A stretch of DNA of 64,000 bases. Source: Capnocytophaga sputigena (GTDB lineage Bacteria > Bacteroidota > Bacteroidia > Flavobacteriales > Flavobacteriaceae). The stretch is from NCBI RefSeq assembly GCF_900446695.1, contig NZ_UAVP01000011.1:186001-250000 (forward strand), given 5' to 3'. How positions within the stretch are numbered: the stretch's first letter is position 1; each line of letters begins with the position of its first letter. The position numbers and the translations under genes were made by a program. This document shows positions 1 to 8,095 of this stretch, one piece after another. The notes beneath the pieces were generated by a model that saw only the letters and a program-made list of their open reading frames with translations, was not told the DNA's origin and did not search any database.

Positions 1-57
1 GTTCAGAGCATCTGCCTTACAAGCAGAGGGTCACTGGTTCGAATCCAGTAGGACCCA
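1..57 (+). tRNA. tRNA-Val (anticodon TAC), 5' end cut off by window edge
   Basis: Only the last 57 bases are present: part of the D arm, an anticodon loop CTTACAA, the T arm with GGTTCGAATCC, and the 3' acceptor strand AGGACCC followed by discriminator A. From the D arm on it is identical to the next complete copy. The bases after the discriminator are CTT, so CCA is not encoded here. Confidence 0.93.
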
Positions 58-91
58 CTTAGGTTTAAAATTTTTATCATTGTTATTTTTG

Positions 92-169
92 GGGTTCTTA
101 GCTCAGCTGGTTCAGAGCATCTGCCTTACAAGCAGAGGGTCACTGGTTCGAATCCAGTAGGACCCACCA
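92..169 (+). tRNA. tRNA-Val (TAC), complete, with encoded CCA
   Basis: Cloverleaf visible: acceptor GGGTTCT pairs with AGGACCC (one T-G wobble), the D arm holds AGCTCAGCTGGTTCAGAGC, the anticodon loop is CTTACAA (anticodon TAC, valine), and the T arm is ACTGG/CCAGT. The mature part ends at 166 and CCA follows at 167-169. It is the second of three tandem valine tRNAs about 40 bases apart, probably one transcript. Confidence 0.96.
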
Positions 170-207
170 AAATTCAGATTTTATTGTTGTTTTCATAATT
201 AAAAAAA

Positions 208-282
208 GGATTCTTAGCTCAGCTGGTTCAGAGCATCTGCCTTACAAGCAGAGGGTCACTGGTTCGAATCCAGTAGAGTCCA
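208..282 (+). tRNA. tRNA-Val (TAC), acceptor-stem variant
   Basis: The body is identical to the preceding copies (same anticodon TAC), but the acceptor stem is GGATTCT/AGAGTCC instead of GGGTTCT/AGGACCC. The third pair has changed from G-C to A-T on both strands, and the wobble pair has moved from position 5 to position 4, so pairing is kept. No CCA is encoded (CTA follows). Confidence 0.95.
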
Positions 283-284
283 CT

Positions 285-316
285 AAAAGCTACTCGAATA
301 TTGAGTAGCTTTTTTT
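285..316 (+). terminator. Intrinsic terminator of the tRNA-Val cluster
   Basis: AGCTACTC (288-295) pairs perfectly with GAGTAGCT (303-310) around a 7-base loop and is followed at once by a run of T to 316. It lies 5 bases after the third tRNA. Confidence 0.9.
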
Positions 317-391
317 ATTAGCAATATATTAAATACAGAATTGATTATCAAATATTTACATTTTTAATAATTGTTAATTAATTATTAATAA

Positions 392-421
392 TTGTATATT
401 GATAATTATTTCTTACTTTTG
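392..421 (+). promoter_or_regulatory. Bacteroidota-type promoter of exbB-exbD-tonB
   Basis: TTG at 392-394, 19 bases, then TACTTTTG at 414-421. This fits the phylum's -33/-7 consensus (TTG, N17-23, TAnnTTTG). The ATG of the first gene is 31 bases further on. Confidence 0.8.
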
Positions 422-451
422 CGATATTTTTAAACAGAAAACTATAAAAAT

Positions 452-1150
452 ATGTTAGGATTACAAACTTCTGTAGATGTTGCTACAACTGCAACCGACA
501 CTCTTCCAGCTCAAGAAAAAACACTTTCTATAATGGATATGATTGTAGATGGTGGCACTGCTAATATTGTGATTATTGGCATTCTATTCGTAATGCTCGC
601 TGTAGCTCTTTTCCTCTATTTCGAACGCCTTTTTGCTATCAAGGCTGCCTCTAAAGTGGATAAAACTTTTATGTATAAAATACGTGATTGTATCTCTGCT
701 GGACGGTTGGATGCAGCCAAAATGCTTTGTGTGCAATCTAATACCTCTGTGGCACGACTTATTGAGAAAGGTGTCTCTCGTATAGGTAAACCGCTCGAAG
801 ATATCAATAAAGCTATTGAGAATGCAGGTACTTTGGAAGTGTACAAACTAGAAAAAAACACTGCTATTTTAGCTACTATTGCAGGGGCTGGACCTATGAT
901 TGGATTCTTAGGCACGGTTGTTGGTATGATTATGTCATTCCACGAAATGGCGTCTGCTGGCGGTCAAGCCGAAATGGGTGCTTTAGCAGGAGGTATTTAT
1001 ACCGCAATGGCTACTACTGTAGCTGGTCTTATAGTAGGGATTATCGCTTATGTAGGTTACAACCATTTAGTGGTCAAAACTGATAAAGTGGTACACCTTA
1101 TGGAAGCCAATGCTGTTGAATTCTTAGACTTGTTGAACGAACCTCTATAG
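452..1150 (+). CDS. exbB: MotA/TolQ/ExbB proton channel family protein (ExbB-like)
   Basis: Inner-membrane proton channel subunit that, with ExbD, uses the proton-motive force to energise TonB and so outer-membrane import. The 232 residues show a hydrophobic helix at about 38-58, a basic cytoplasmic loop, and two further helices at about 135-158 and 178-203. The typical family segment GPMIGFLGTVVGMI lies in the second helix. The acidic-poor N-terminus before helix 1 resembles other Bacteroidota ExbB proteins. It is first in an operon with exbD and tonB directly downstream, behind a clear promoter. That gene order makes an energy-transduction role more likely than flagellar MotA or TolQ, though gliding motility (GldL-like) channels are distant relatives. 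Confidence 0.9.
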   Translation: MLGLQTSVDVATTATDTLPAQEKTLSIMDMIVDGGTANIVIIGILFVMLAVALFLYFERLFAIKAASKVDKTFMYKIRDCISAGRLDAAKMLCVQSNTSVARLIEKGVSRIGKPLEDINKAIENAGTLEVYKLEKNTAILATIAGAGPMIGFLGTVVGMIMSFHEMASAGGQAEMGALAGGIYTAMATTVAGLIVGIIAYVGYNHLVVKTDKVVHLMEANAVEFLDLLNEPL

Positions 1151-1174
1151 GTTTCAAAAACTACTTGTACAATT

Positions 1175-1561
1175 ATGAAATTAAAAGGTAGAAATAAAGT
1201 AAGTCCTGAGTTCAGTATGTCGTCTATGACGGATATTGTGTTCTTGTTGTTAGTATTCTTTATGATCACTGCCAATAGCCCCAATGCACTCGATTTGTTA
1301 TTGCCTAAGGCTAAAGGAAAAAGCACAAATACACAAAATGTTTCGGTAAGTATCGATAAAGATTTGAATTTTTTTATCGACAAAAAACCTATATCTGTAG
1401 ATAATCTTGATGCAGAACTCAAGTCGGCACTAAAAGGAGTAGAAAACCCTACCATTATTTTACGCGTAGAAGAAAGTGTGCCTATTGAAAATGCAGTAAC
1501 TGTGATGGATGTAGCAAACCAAAATCAATTTAAGGTAATTTTGGCTGTACGTCCTAAATAG
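1175..1561 (+). CDS. exbD: Biopolymer transporter ExbD
   Basis: Partner of the upstream ExbB: a single-span inner-membrane protein whose membrane aspartate carries protons. The 128-residue protein has a short cytoplasmic N-terminus, one helix at about 18-35 (MTDIVFLLLVFFMI) with the expected Asp at its start, and a periplasmic domain ending VILAVRPK. The usual family length is about 130-140. It starts 24 bases after exbB stops, and tonB begins 8 bases after its own stop, which fits one transcript. Confidence 0.92.
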   Translation: MKLKGRNKVSPEFSMSSMTDIVFLLLVFFMITANSPNALDLLLPKAKGKSTNTQNVSVSIDKDLNFFIDKKPISVDNLDAELKSALKGVENPTIILRVEESVPIENAVTVMDVANQNQFKVILAVRPK

Positions 1562-1569
1562 CAAAGTAT

Positions 1570-2394
1570 ATGAACTTATTCAATACAGAACATAAACGTA
1601 AAGCTTTAGCACTCACTACAGTTGTGATGTGTTTGGTTATCTTTATCCTATTTTTCGCAGGAATGAAGTACTTAGATCCTCCACCCGAAAATGGGGTAGA
1701 GGTTATCTATGGGGTAGATATAACTGGAATGGGAGAGCGTACCCCTCCCCCAAGTGCTGCCAAACAAGAAGAAACCCAAACACCACAAACACAACCTGAA
1801 CAAAGTACTTCACAAGAAGTGAAAGAGAATCTTTTAGCTCAAGATAACAACGAAGAAGTTTCTGTACCCGAAGTTCCTAAAAAACAAGAAAAGAAAAAAG
1901 AAACACCTAAAAAAGACCCTCCTAAAGAAACACCTAAACCCGCTCCTAAACCTTCACGAGAAACTTCTGATGCACTTTCTAACATTTTAGGAGCTGCTAA
2001 TGCAGGAGGCAGTGGAACTGCAGGACAAGGTGATGGCAACCAACCTGGCTATCAAGGTCAAATAGATGGTAGTCAATATGCTAATTCTTACTATGGATCT
2101 GGTGGTGGCAGCGGTTCTGGCAAAGGCTGGGGTCTCAATGGGCGCTTCATTGCTTCACAAGGTAAAGTTCCTCAAAATTGTAATGAAGAAGGACGTGTAG
2201 TTGTACAAATAGAAGTAGATCGTAGCGGTAGAGTTGTAAAAGCTACTGCAGGCGTAAAAGGAACTACTAATTCTGCCCCTTGTTTATTAGATGCCGCTCG
2301 AAAAACAGCAGCTTTGCACCATTGGAATGCCGATGATAATGCCCCTGCACGTCAAATTGGTTTTATTGTTATTAACTTTAAACTTGGAGAATAA
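1570..2394 (+). CDS. tonB: Energy transducer TonB-like protein
   Basis: Spans the periplasm to pass energy from ExbB/ExbD to TonB-dependent receptors. The 274 residues hold a short cytoplasmic start, one signal-anchor helix at about 13-33, a long Pro/Lys/Glu-rich segment (about 38-130), a Gly/Ser-rich linker with GSGGGSGSGKGWG near 175, and a TonB C-terminal fold (RVVVQIEVDRSGRVVKA to the end FIVINFKL). The C-terminal domain carries cysteines (QNCNEEG, APCLLDA). The long, low-complexity middle is normal for TonB. A strong terminator follows at 2425. A TonB-dependent receptor is encoded at 38981 in this window, but specific pairing cannot be inferred. Confidence 0.88.
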   Translation: MNLFNTEHKRKALALTTVVMCLVIFILFFAGMKYLDPPPENGVEVIYGVDITGMGERTPPPSAAKQEETQTPQTQPEQSTSQEVKENLLAQDNNEEVSVPEVPKKQEKKKETPKKDPPKETPKPAPKPSRETSDALSNILGAANAGGSGTAGQGDGNQPGYQGQIDGSQYANSYYGSGGGSGSGKGWGLNGRFIASQGKVPQNCNEEGRVVVQIEVDRSGRVVKATAGVKGTTNSAPCLLDAARKTAALHHWNADDNAPARQIGFIVINFKLGE

Positions 2395-2424
2395 AAAAAT
2401 CAATTAACAATTATAAATAACAAG

Positions 2425-2464
2425 ATGAGATAATAGTTATATGATAACTAATTATCTCATTTTT
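2425..2464 (+). terminator. Intrinsic terminator of the exbB-exbD-tonB operon
   Basis: ATGAGATAAT (2425-2434) pairs with ATTATCTCAT (2451-2460). The stem continues inward as AGTTAT/ATAACT with one bulged A, and T runs to 2464. Confidence 0.85.
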
Positions 2465-2496
2465 GATTGTATAATAACTAAAAATTATTTTTAACA

Positions 2497-3711
2497 TTGA
2501 ATTATCAAGAAACTCTTTCGTGGATGTTCAACCGCTTACCTATGTTTCAAACACAAGGCAAAAATGCTCTGAACAACAAATTAGATAATATCCTCACCTT
2601 TACTTCAGCGTTAGGAAACCCTCAAACAAAATTCAAAAGTTTGCATATCGCTGGCACTAATGGCAAAGGTTCTTCCAGCAGTATGCTCGCCTCTATTTTA
2701 CAAGAGGCAGGATATAAGGTAGGATTATATACTTCTCCTCACCTCAAAGACTTTCGTGAGCGTATTAAAATTGATGGAAAAGAAATCCCCGAAAGCTATG
2801 TGGTAAACTTTATAACCAAAAACAAATCTTTCTTGGAAGAACATTCATTGTCATTTTTTGAAATGACTGTAGGAATGGCTTTCAGTTATTTTGCTGAAGA
2901 AAAAGTAGATATCGCTGTAATAGAGGTAGGTTTAGGAGGTCGTTTTGATTCTACTAATATTATCACTCCCGAAGTTTCTCTTATTACTAATATTTCCAAA
3001 GATCATACAGATATTTTAGGAGATACATTGCCTAAAATAGCTTTTGAAAAAGCTGGTATTATCAAACAAAATGTACCTGTAGTAATCAGTGAATATCAAG
3101 AGGAAACAGCTCCCGTTTTCACAGCAAGAGCTAAAGAAATAAAGGCTCCTATTATTTTTGCCAATCATATAGAAACTTCTCTTACAACTGACTTGCAAGG
3201 TGCTTACCAAGAGAAAAACATTAAAGGAGTAATAGCTGTTATTGAATTGCTTATTCACCAGGGGTGGGATATTACTCCGGAGAATATTGCACAAGGGCTT
3301 TTACACGTGGTGCACAATACAAATCTGAAAGGTCGTTGGCAAACCCTTGGCTCCTACCCTACTATCGTATGTGACACAGGACATAATGTGGGTGGACTTA
3401 CCTATGTGATGGAACAACTCAAAAAGCAAACCTATACAAATTTACATATAGTTGTAGGTTTTGTAAAAGAAAAAGATGTAAATAGTGTTTTAGAACTTTT
3501 TCCAAAAGAAGCTACCTATTATTTTTGTAGTCCTGCTATTGCAAGAGGGCTTAATGTCAACACATTAAAGGAAATTGCTACTGCAAAAGGACTACAAGGA
3601 GAGGCGTATTCTTCAGTTGCAGAAGCCTTAAATGTCGCTAAAGCACAAGCGCTTCCTACCGACTTTATCTTTGTAGGAGGAAGCACTTTTGTAGTTGCAG
3701 AAGTAGTGTAA
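2497..3711 (+). CDS. folC: Bifunctional folylpolyglutamate synthase / dihydrofolate synthase
   Basis: Mur-ligase-family enzyme that adds glutamate to dihydropteroate or reduced folates using ATP. The 404 residues show the P-loop segment HIAGTNGKGSSSSML (about 50-64), the folate-binding TSPHLKDFRERI (about 80-91), and the central IEVGLGGRFDSTN signature (about 142-154) followed by ITNISKDHTDILG. The C-terminal domain has DTGHNVGG. The start is TTG at 2497. The sequence MNYQETLSWMFNRLP from that codon is the usual N-terminus of flavobacterial FolC, while the next ATG would remove it. It is convergent with mgtE, 41 bases apart. Confidence 0.94.
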   Translation: MNYQETLSWMFNRLPMFQTQGKNALNNKLDNILTFTSALGNPQTKFKSLHIAGTNGKGSSSSMLASILQEAGYKVGLYTSPHLKDFRERIKIDGKEIPESYVVNFITKNKSFLEEHSLSFFEMTVGMAFSYFAEEKVDIAVIEVGLGGRFDSTNIITPEVSLITNISKDHTDILGDTLPKIAFEKAGIIKQNVPVVISEYQEETAPVFTARAKEIKAPIIFANHIETSLTTDLQGAYQEKNIKGVIAVIELLIHQGWDITPENIAQGLLHVVHNTNLKGRWQTLGSYPTIVCDTGHNVGGLTYVMEQLKKQTYTNLHIVVGFVKEKDVNSVLELFPKEATYYFCSPAIARGLNVNTLKEIATAKGLQGEAYSSVAEALNVAKAQALPTDFIFVGGSTFVVAEVV

Positions 3712-3752
3712 AATAACAAAAAGTGAATATTGAAAAACAAATAAAGGTTGTT

Positions 3753-5108
3753 TTAAAACCCTAATATCATTTTTGCAATAAAAAAGTAAATCAAAATACC
3801 CAAAACATCGTTGCTGGTAGTGATAAATGGACCCGTAGCAACCGCTGGGTCAATACCGCGTTTGTGGAGAAGTATCGGAATAAAAGTACCTATCACAGCA
3901 GCATTTACAATCACTGTTATGAGTGCTATGGCTACTGTAATACTTACCAAATATTCAGCTTTAAAAGCAAAATGGCTTACTAATATCACTATTCCTGCAA
4001 TAGTTCCCCCGTTGATGAGTCCTAATAGAAATTCTTTAAGCAATCGCTTGATAAGTTCGCCATCGATAGAATTATTTGCCAACCCTTGTACTATTATCGC
4101 TGATGATTGTACCCCCACATTTCCCGCAGTAGCTTGAATAAGCGGAATGAATATCAATAATATAGGGTAAACCATCATCGTATCCTGAAAACCATTGATA
4201 ATACTCGCTGCTCCTAATCCTCCAAACATTCCAATAAGTAACCAAGGCAAGCGCGCTTTAGTGAGTTTCCATATATTATCATCTGCCTCTACATCATTGG
4301 TAATACCCGCTGCTAATTGATAGTCTTTTTCAGCTTCTTCTCTAATTACATCCACCACGTCATCAATAGTGATACGTCCTACAAGGCGTTTCATCTCATC
4401 AACTACTGGAATCGCCTCCAAGTCATACTTACTCATTATGTGAGCTACTTCTTCAGCAGTATCAGTAACATATACGTAGTCTACTTTTGGAATATAAATA
4501 TCTTTCACTTCTGATCGTGTGGAAGTAGTAAGCAAATCTTTAAGTGAAAGTCTGCCTTTTAGCACATCATTATCATCTACCACATAAATAGAATGTACAC
4601 GAGTAACATGAGCCGCTTGTTCTCGCATTTCTTTCACACATTTGAGTACATTCCAATTCTCATTTACCTTTACGAGCTCCTTCGCCATTAGTCCCCCAGC
4701 AGTATCTTCATCATAACGAAGCAAATCTACGATATCTTTTGCATGTTCTACATCCTTGATATGCGAAATAACTTCTGTTTTTCTATCTTCTGGCAGTTCA
4801 GAAATGATATCTACAGCATCGTCAGTGTCTAACTCGATAATTTCATCAGCAATTTCTTTTGCTGAAAGATTTTTTAAGATATTTTCGCGGTAATCATCGT
4901 CTAATTCAGTGAGTACATCCGATGTTTTTTGTGCATCTATAAGACGAATAATATATACTCCCTCTTCAGTATCTAATTCGTGAATGATTTCTGCTATATC
5001 AGCATAGTGCAAATCACTTAGGAGGGTTGTTAGTTCTTTATTTTGTTTTTGTTCAATGAGTTGCTGAATCTTTTCAATGAGCTCATCTGTTATCTTAAAA
5101 GTTGTCAT
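3753..5108 (-). CDS. mgtE: Magnesium transporter MgtE
   Basis: Inner-membrane Mg2+ channel gated by cytoplasmic magnesium. The 451 residues follow the family order: an N-terminal superhelical domain of helical repeats (about 1-130, with ELDTDDAVDIISELPEDRK), two CBS domains (about 135-255), a connecting helix, and five membrane helices (about 285-450). The pore-helix motif region PLIQATAGNVGVQSS and the ending GILIYFFIAKMILG are visible. Length is normal. It stands alone on the minus strand. A possible -7 element (TATTTTG-type, read on the minus strand) lies at 5133-5140 without a clear -33 partner. Confidence 0.95.
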   Translation of the reverse strand: MTTFKITDELIEKIQQLIEQKQNKELTTLLSDLHYADIAEIIHELDTEEGVYIIRLIDAQKTSDVLTELDDDYRENILKNLSAKEIADEIIELDTDDAVDIISELPEDRKTEVISHIKDVEHAKDIVDLLRYDEDTAGGLMAKELVKVNENWNVLKCVKEMREQAAHVTRVHSIYVVDDNDVLKGRLSLKDLLTTSTRSEVKDIYIPKVDYVYVTDTAEEVAHIMSKYDLEAIPVVDEMKRLVGRITIDDVVDVIREEAEKDYQLAAGITNDVEADDNIWKLTKARLPWLLIGMFGGLGAASIINGFQDTMMVYPILLIFIPLIQATAGNVGVQSSAIIVQGLANNSIDGELIKRLLKEFLLGLINGGTIAGIVILVSHFAFKAEYLVSITVAIALITVIVNAAVIGTFIPILLHKRGIDPAVATGPFITTSNDVLGILIYFFIAKMILGF

Positions 5109-5371
5109 ATTATCTCCTAAATTCTATTTTTGCAAAATTATAAAATAATTGTGAATACCGAATAAAGAATCTCAAAATATTTTATATTTTTAAGAACTTA
5201 ATCTACATTCTAAGTATTGAATATGTAGTTAAAATAGCTTCTCAATATATCCAACTTGAGATAGTAATTTCAGATTATCAAATAAATAAGCTCCATAGAT
5301 AAAATTTTTCTATTTATTTATTTGGTGGTTTCAATAAAAAGTAATACTTTTGCGCTCTGAAAAATAAAAAT
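5109..5371. other. Intergenic, AT-rich, between mgtE and tRNA-Pro
   Basis: About 260 bases with no open frame that looks real. It contains the minus-strand -7-like CAAAATTA (5133-5140) for mgtE and the plus-strand tRNA-Pro promoter at its right end. Confidence 0.6.
5323..5352 (+). promoter_or_regulatory. Promoter of tRNA-Pro
   Basis: TTG at 5323-5325 (within TTTG), exactly 19 bases, then TACTTTTG at 5345-5352. The tRNA begins 20 bases later. Confidence 0.82.
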
Positions 5372-5444
5372 CGGGATGTGGCGCAGTTGGTAGCGTACAC
5401 GTATGGGGTGCGTGTGGTCGCTGGTTCGAGTCCAGTCATCCCGA
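5372..5444 (+). tRNA. tRNA-Pro (anticodon GGG)
   Basis: Acceptor CGGGATG pairs with CATCCCG, with discriminator A at 5444. The D arm is GCGC/GCGT with loop AGTTGGTA. The anticodon stem CACGT/GCGTG encloses the loop ATGGGGT (anticodon GGG, codons CCC/CCU), and the T arm is GCTGG/CCAGT around TTCGAGT. CCA is not encoded. A T-run follows immediately. Confidence 0.95.
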
Positions 5445-5482
5445 CTTTTTTTCTTTTATACAATAGCTATTTTTATAAAGAA

Positions 5483-6049
5483 ATGAACAAAGTTTATTTT
5501 CTTTTTTTATTTTCCCTATTCACCTTTTTTTCTCAGGCACAAGCTCTTAAAAACAATTTTGTTATAGGGGCACAACTTCCTTTTTTATATAATAACGATC
5601 GAGAAAAACCAGATAATGACTCTTCTTCATCAACTTCTTTATCTTTTCGCCCACGTATAAATATATATGTTCAAGCCGATAGATATGATGCCGAAAAGTA
5701 TGGACAATTATCTAAATTTAGCACTCGTGTAGATTACACTTTCCTGCAAACTCAACAAAATGATGATTACGATCGTTATAATTATATTCATCAAGTATCT
5801 TTTCTCTATATTTTAGGTGGAATGCACAAAACTAATGGTTTGCAAGTAGGCATAGGTCCTAACATCAACTTTGGAGATGCAAAAGGGGTAAATGCACGCT
5901 TGTTTTTAGGAGGTTATGGTGAGTGGAAAAGACTTATAGGTAGTGTAGATATCAACTTCTATATTCCTAATGCTAAAAGAAAAGAAGGTATCCCAAATGA
6001 TAATTATAAATATGGGCACATAGCGATAGGAGTGGGATACCGTTTATAA
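5483..6049 (+). CDS. Secreted/outer-membrane hypothetical protein
   Basis: I do not recognise a named family. From the ATG at 5483 it has 188 residues with a clear signal peptide (MNKVYFLFLFSLFTFFSQAQA, cleavage near 21). The mature protein is rich in alternating aromatic/polar residues typical of small beta-barrels, ending in the aromatic-type tail GHIAIGVGYRL. The frame stays open upstream to 5378, but that part is the tRNA-Pro sequence, so 5483 is preferred. It lies 38 bases after the tRNA and 26 before queA. An outer-membrane barrel is inference from composition. Confidence 0.72.
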   Translation: MNKVYFLFLFSLFTFFSQAQALKNNFVIGAQLPFLYNNDREKPDNDSSSSTSLSFRPRINIYVQADRYDAEKYGQLSKFSTRVDYTFLQTQQNDDYDRYNYIHQVSFLYILGGMHKTNGLQVGIGPNINFGDAKGVNARLFLGGYGEWKRLIGSVDINFYIPNAKRKEGIPNDNYKYGHIAIGVGYRL

Positions 6050-6075
6050 ACTAACAATAATTTTGTAGAAAATAT

Positions 6076-7125
6076 ATGAAACTTTCAAACTTTAATTTTG
6101 ATCTTCCTAAAGAGTTATTAGCTGAATATCCCAGCGAAAACCGCGATGAAGCTCGCTTAATGGTGGTACATCGCAAAACAGGAGAAATTGAACACAAATT
6201 GTTCAAAGATGTAATTGATTATTTTGATGATGGCGATGTGTTTGTACTCAACAACACCAAAGTATTCCCAGCTCGCTTATATGGTAATAAAGAAAAAACT
6301 AAAGCAAAAATAGAAGTTTTTTTATTACGTGAATTGAGCGCTGAACAACGTTTGTGGGATGTACTTGTAGATCCTGCACGCAAGATACGTATAGGCAATA
6401 AACTCTACTTTGGTAAAAATGCCGAATTAGTAGCCGAGGTAATCGACAATACGACCTCTCGTGGTCGTACCCTTCGTTTCTTATATGATGGTACTTATGA
6501 AGAGTTTCGCCAGCATCTCACTGAGCTCGGACAAACTCCACTACCTAAATACATTTCCCGTCCTGTAGAACCTGAAGACGAGGAACGTTACCAAACTATC
6601 TACGCTAAACACGAAGGCGCTGTTGCTGCTCCTACAGCTGGTTTGCACTTCTCTAAACACTTGATGAAACGTTTAGAAATAAAAGGTATTACCTTCGCCG
6701 AAGTAACATTACACGTTGGTTTAGGAACTTTCAACCCTGTGGAGGTAGAAGATCTTTCTAAACACAAAATGGATAGCGAAGAGATTCATATTCCTGAAAG
6801 TCAAACAAAAATCATCAACACCGCTAAGGAAAATAAAAAACGTGTTTGTGCTGTAGGAACTACTGTAATGCGTGTTTTAGAGAGTTCTGTATCTTCTGAC
6901 TGCTTTGTAAATCCGTTTGATGGATGGACAAATAAATTTATTTTCCCTCCTTACGATTTTAGTGTGGCCAATGCGATGATCACTAATTTCCACACTCCTA
7001 AATCAACTTTACTGATGATGGTATCAGCTTTTGCTGGTCACGATCTCATTATGCGTGCCTATAAAGAAGCTGTAGAACAAAAATACAAGTTTTATTCTTA
7101 TGGCGATGCAATGCTAATCTTGTAA
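6076..7125 (+). CDS. queA: S-adenosylmethionine:tRNA ribosyltransferase-isomerase
   Basis: Converts the 7-aminomethyl-7-deazaguanine base at the tRNA wobble position to epoxyqueuosine, using the ribosyl part of SAM. The 349 residues are full length and begin [21 protein letters not shown]. Family signatures are [13 protein letters not shown] (about 55-67), [16 protein letters not shown] (about 178-193), [11 protein letters not shown], and the C-terminal [28 protein letters not shown] element at 6058-6065 lies only 10 bases before the start, so it may or may not serve as promoter. Confidence 0.96.
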   Translation: MKLSNFNFDLPKELLAEYPSENRDEARLMVVHRKTGEIEHKLFKDVIDYFDDGDVFVLNNTKVFPARLYGNKEKTKAKIEVFLLRELSAEQRLWDVLVDPARKIRIGNKLYFGKNAELVAEVIDNTTSRGRTLRFLYDGTYEEFRQHLTELGQTPLPKYISRPVEPEDEERYQTIYAKHEGAVAAPTAGLHFSKHLMKRLEIKGITFAEVTLHVGLGTFNPVEVEDLSKHKMDSEEIHIPESQTKIINTAKENKKRVCAVGTTVMRVLESSVSSDCFVNPFDGWTNKFIFPPYDFSVANAMITNFHTPKSTLLMMVSAFAGHDLIMRAYKEAVEQKYKFYSYGDAMLIL

Positions 7126-7151
7126 AAATCAATAACTAAAAATAATCATTA

Positions 7152-7988
7152 ATGAAAAAATTTTTTATCACTATGGCGTTAGGAATGAGCACCCTAACAT
7201 TTTTTGCGCAAGAAACGCCTAAAGAACTTTACACTGCTCATAACAAAGGTAAATTTTTCTTCTTCTGGGGTGGCAATCGCGGCTGGTACTCTAATTCTGA
7301 TATTACTTTCACTGGTAATGGCTACGATTTTACCATCAAAGATGTTGAAGCGGTAGACCGTCCTAAAGGTTGGCATATCGATTATATCAATCCCTTGCGA
7401 ATGACTATCCCTCAAACCAATTTTCACATAGGATATTACATTTCTGATCATTACACTGTTTCTGTAGGAGTAGACCATATGAAATATGTAATGAAAAACG
7501 GTCAAACTGTGAAAATGAATGGATATATCAATGGATCTGGCACTTCACACGATGGTGTATATAACAATGCCGATAAATTGCTCAGTGAAGACTTCCTTAC
7601 TTTTGAACATACTGATGGACTCAACTATGTAGTAGTGGAAGGGGCTCGTATTGATGACATTTCTCGCTTGTTTGGTATCCGTAACACTGATATATTACAA
7701 GTGAGCTTAACCGAAGGACTTGGTTTTGGTGCTTTATATCCAAAATCTAACACCAAACTTCTTAATAAAGAACGTTACGACGAATTTCACATTGCAGGGG
7801 TAGGAGTAAATGCTAAAGCTGGATTACACCTCACTTTCTTAAAGTATTTTCGTGTAGTTGGTGAACTTAAAGGTGGTTATATCAATATGTACGACGTACG
7901 CACTACTTACGATATAGCCGATAAAGCTAAACACGATTTCTTTTTCTTTGAAACTGTATTAGGTATTGGCGGCGTCTTTAGATTCTAA
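7152..7988 (+). CDS. Outer-membrane-type hypothetical protein
   Basis: 278 residues with a signal peptide (MKKFFITMALGMSTLTFFAQ, cleavage near 20). The mature part has repeated beta-strand-like stretches (FHIGYYISDHYTVSVGVDHM, FHIAGVGVNAKAGLHL) and the ending FETVLGIGGVFRF, whose terminal Phe is typical of outer-membrane barrels. I cannot assign a function. It starts 26 bases after queA and is closed by a terminator at 8011, so it may be read through from queA. Confidence 0.75.
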   Translation: MKKFFITMALGMSTLTFFAQETPKELYTAHNKGKFFFFWGGNRGWYSNSDITFTGNGYDFTIKDVEAVDRPKGWHIDYINPLRMTIPQTNFHIGYYISDHYTVSVGVDHMKYVMKNGQTVKMNGYINGSGTSHDGVYNNADKLLSEDFLTFEHTDGLNYVVVEGARIDDISRLFGIRNTDILQVSLTEGLGFGALYPKSNTKLLNKERYDEFHIAGVGVNAKAGLHLTFLKYFRVVGELKGGYINMYDVRTTYDIADKAKHDFFFFETVLGIGGVFRF

Positions 7989-8010
7989 AATTTCACATAA
8001 GATAGATAAT

Positions 8011-8047
8011 AAAAACTGGCGTAGTTTTGAACTATACCAGTTTTTTT
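8011..8047 (+). terminator. Intrinsic terminator after the 7152-7988 gene
   Basis: AAAAACTGG (8011-8019) pairs with CCAGTTTTT (8037-8045). An inner stem TAGTT/AACTA (8022-8026, 8030-8034) extends it, and T continues to 8047. It overlaps the promoter of the next gene. Confidence 0.85.
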
Positions 8048-8057
8048 ATTATTTTTG
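8027..8057 (+). promoter_or_regulatory. Promoter of ettA
   Basis: TTG at 8027-8029, 20 bases, TATTTTTG at 8050-8057. It lies upstream of the ATG at 8096 and inside the frame extension from 8027, which argues that translation starts at 8096. Confidence 0.7.
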
Positions 8058-8095
8058 CACCAAATTTACTAATCACTATATTAGCTAATTACATT

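Noticed and set aside
5378-5482. N-terminal extension of the 5483-6049 gene to 5378
   Set aside because: The extra residues are the translation of tRNA-Pro itself; the signal peptide begins at the ATG at 5483.
8027-8095. Upstream start for ettA
   Set aside because: The region contains the terminator of the previous gene and the -7 box; EttA proteins start at the equivalent of 8096.
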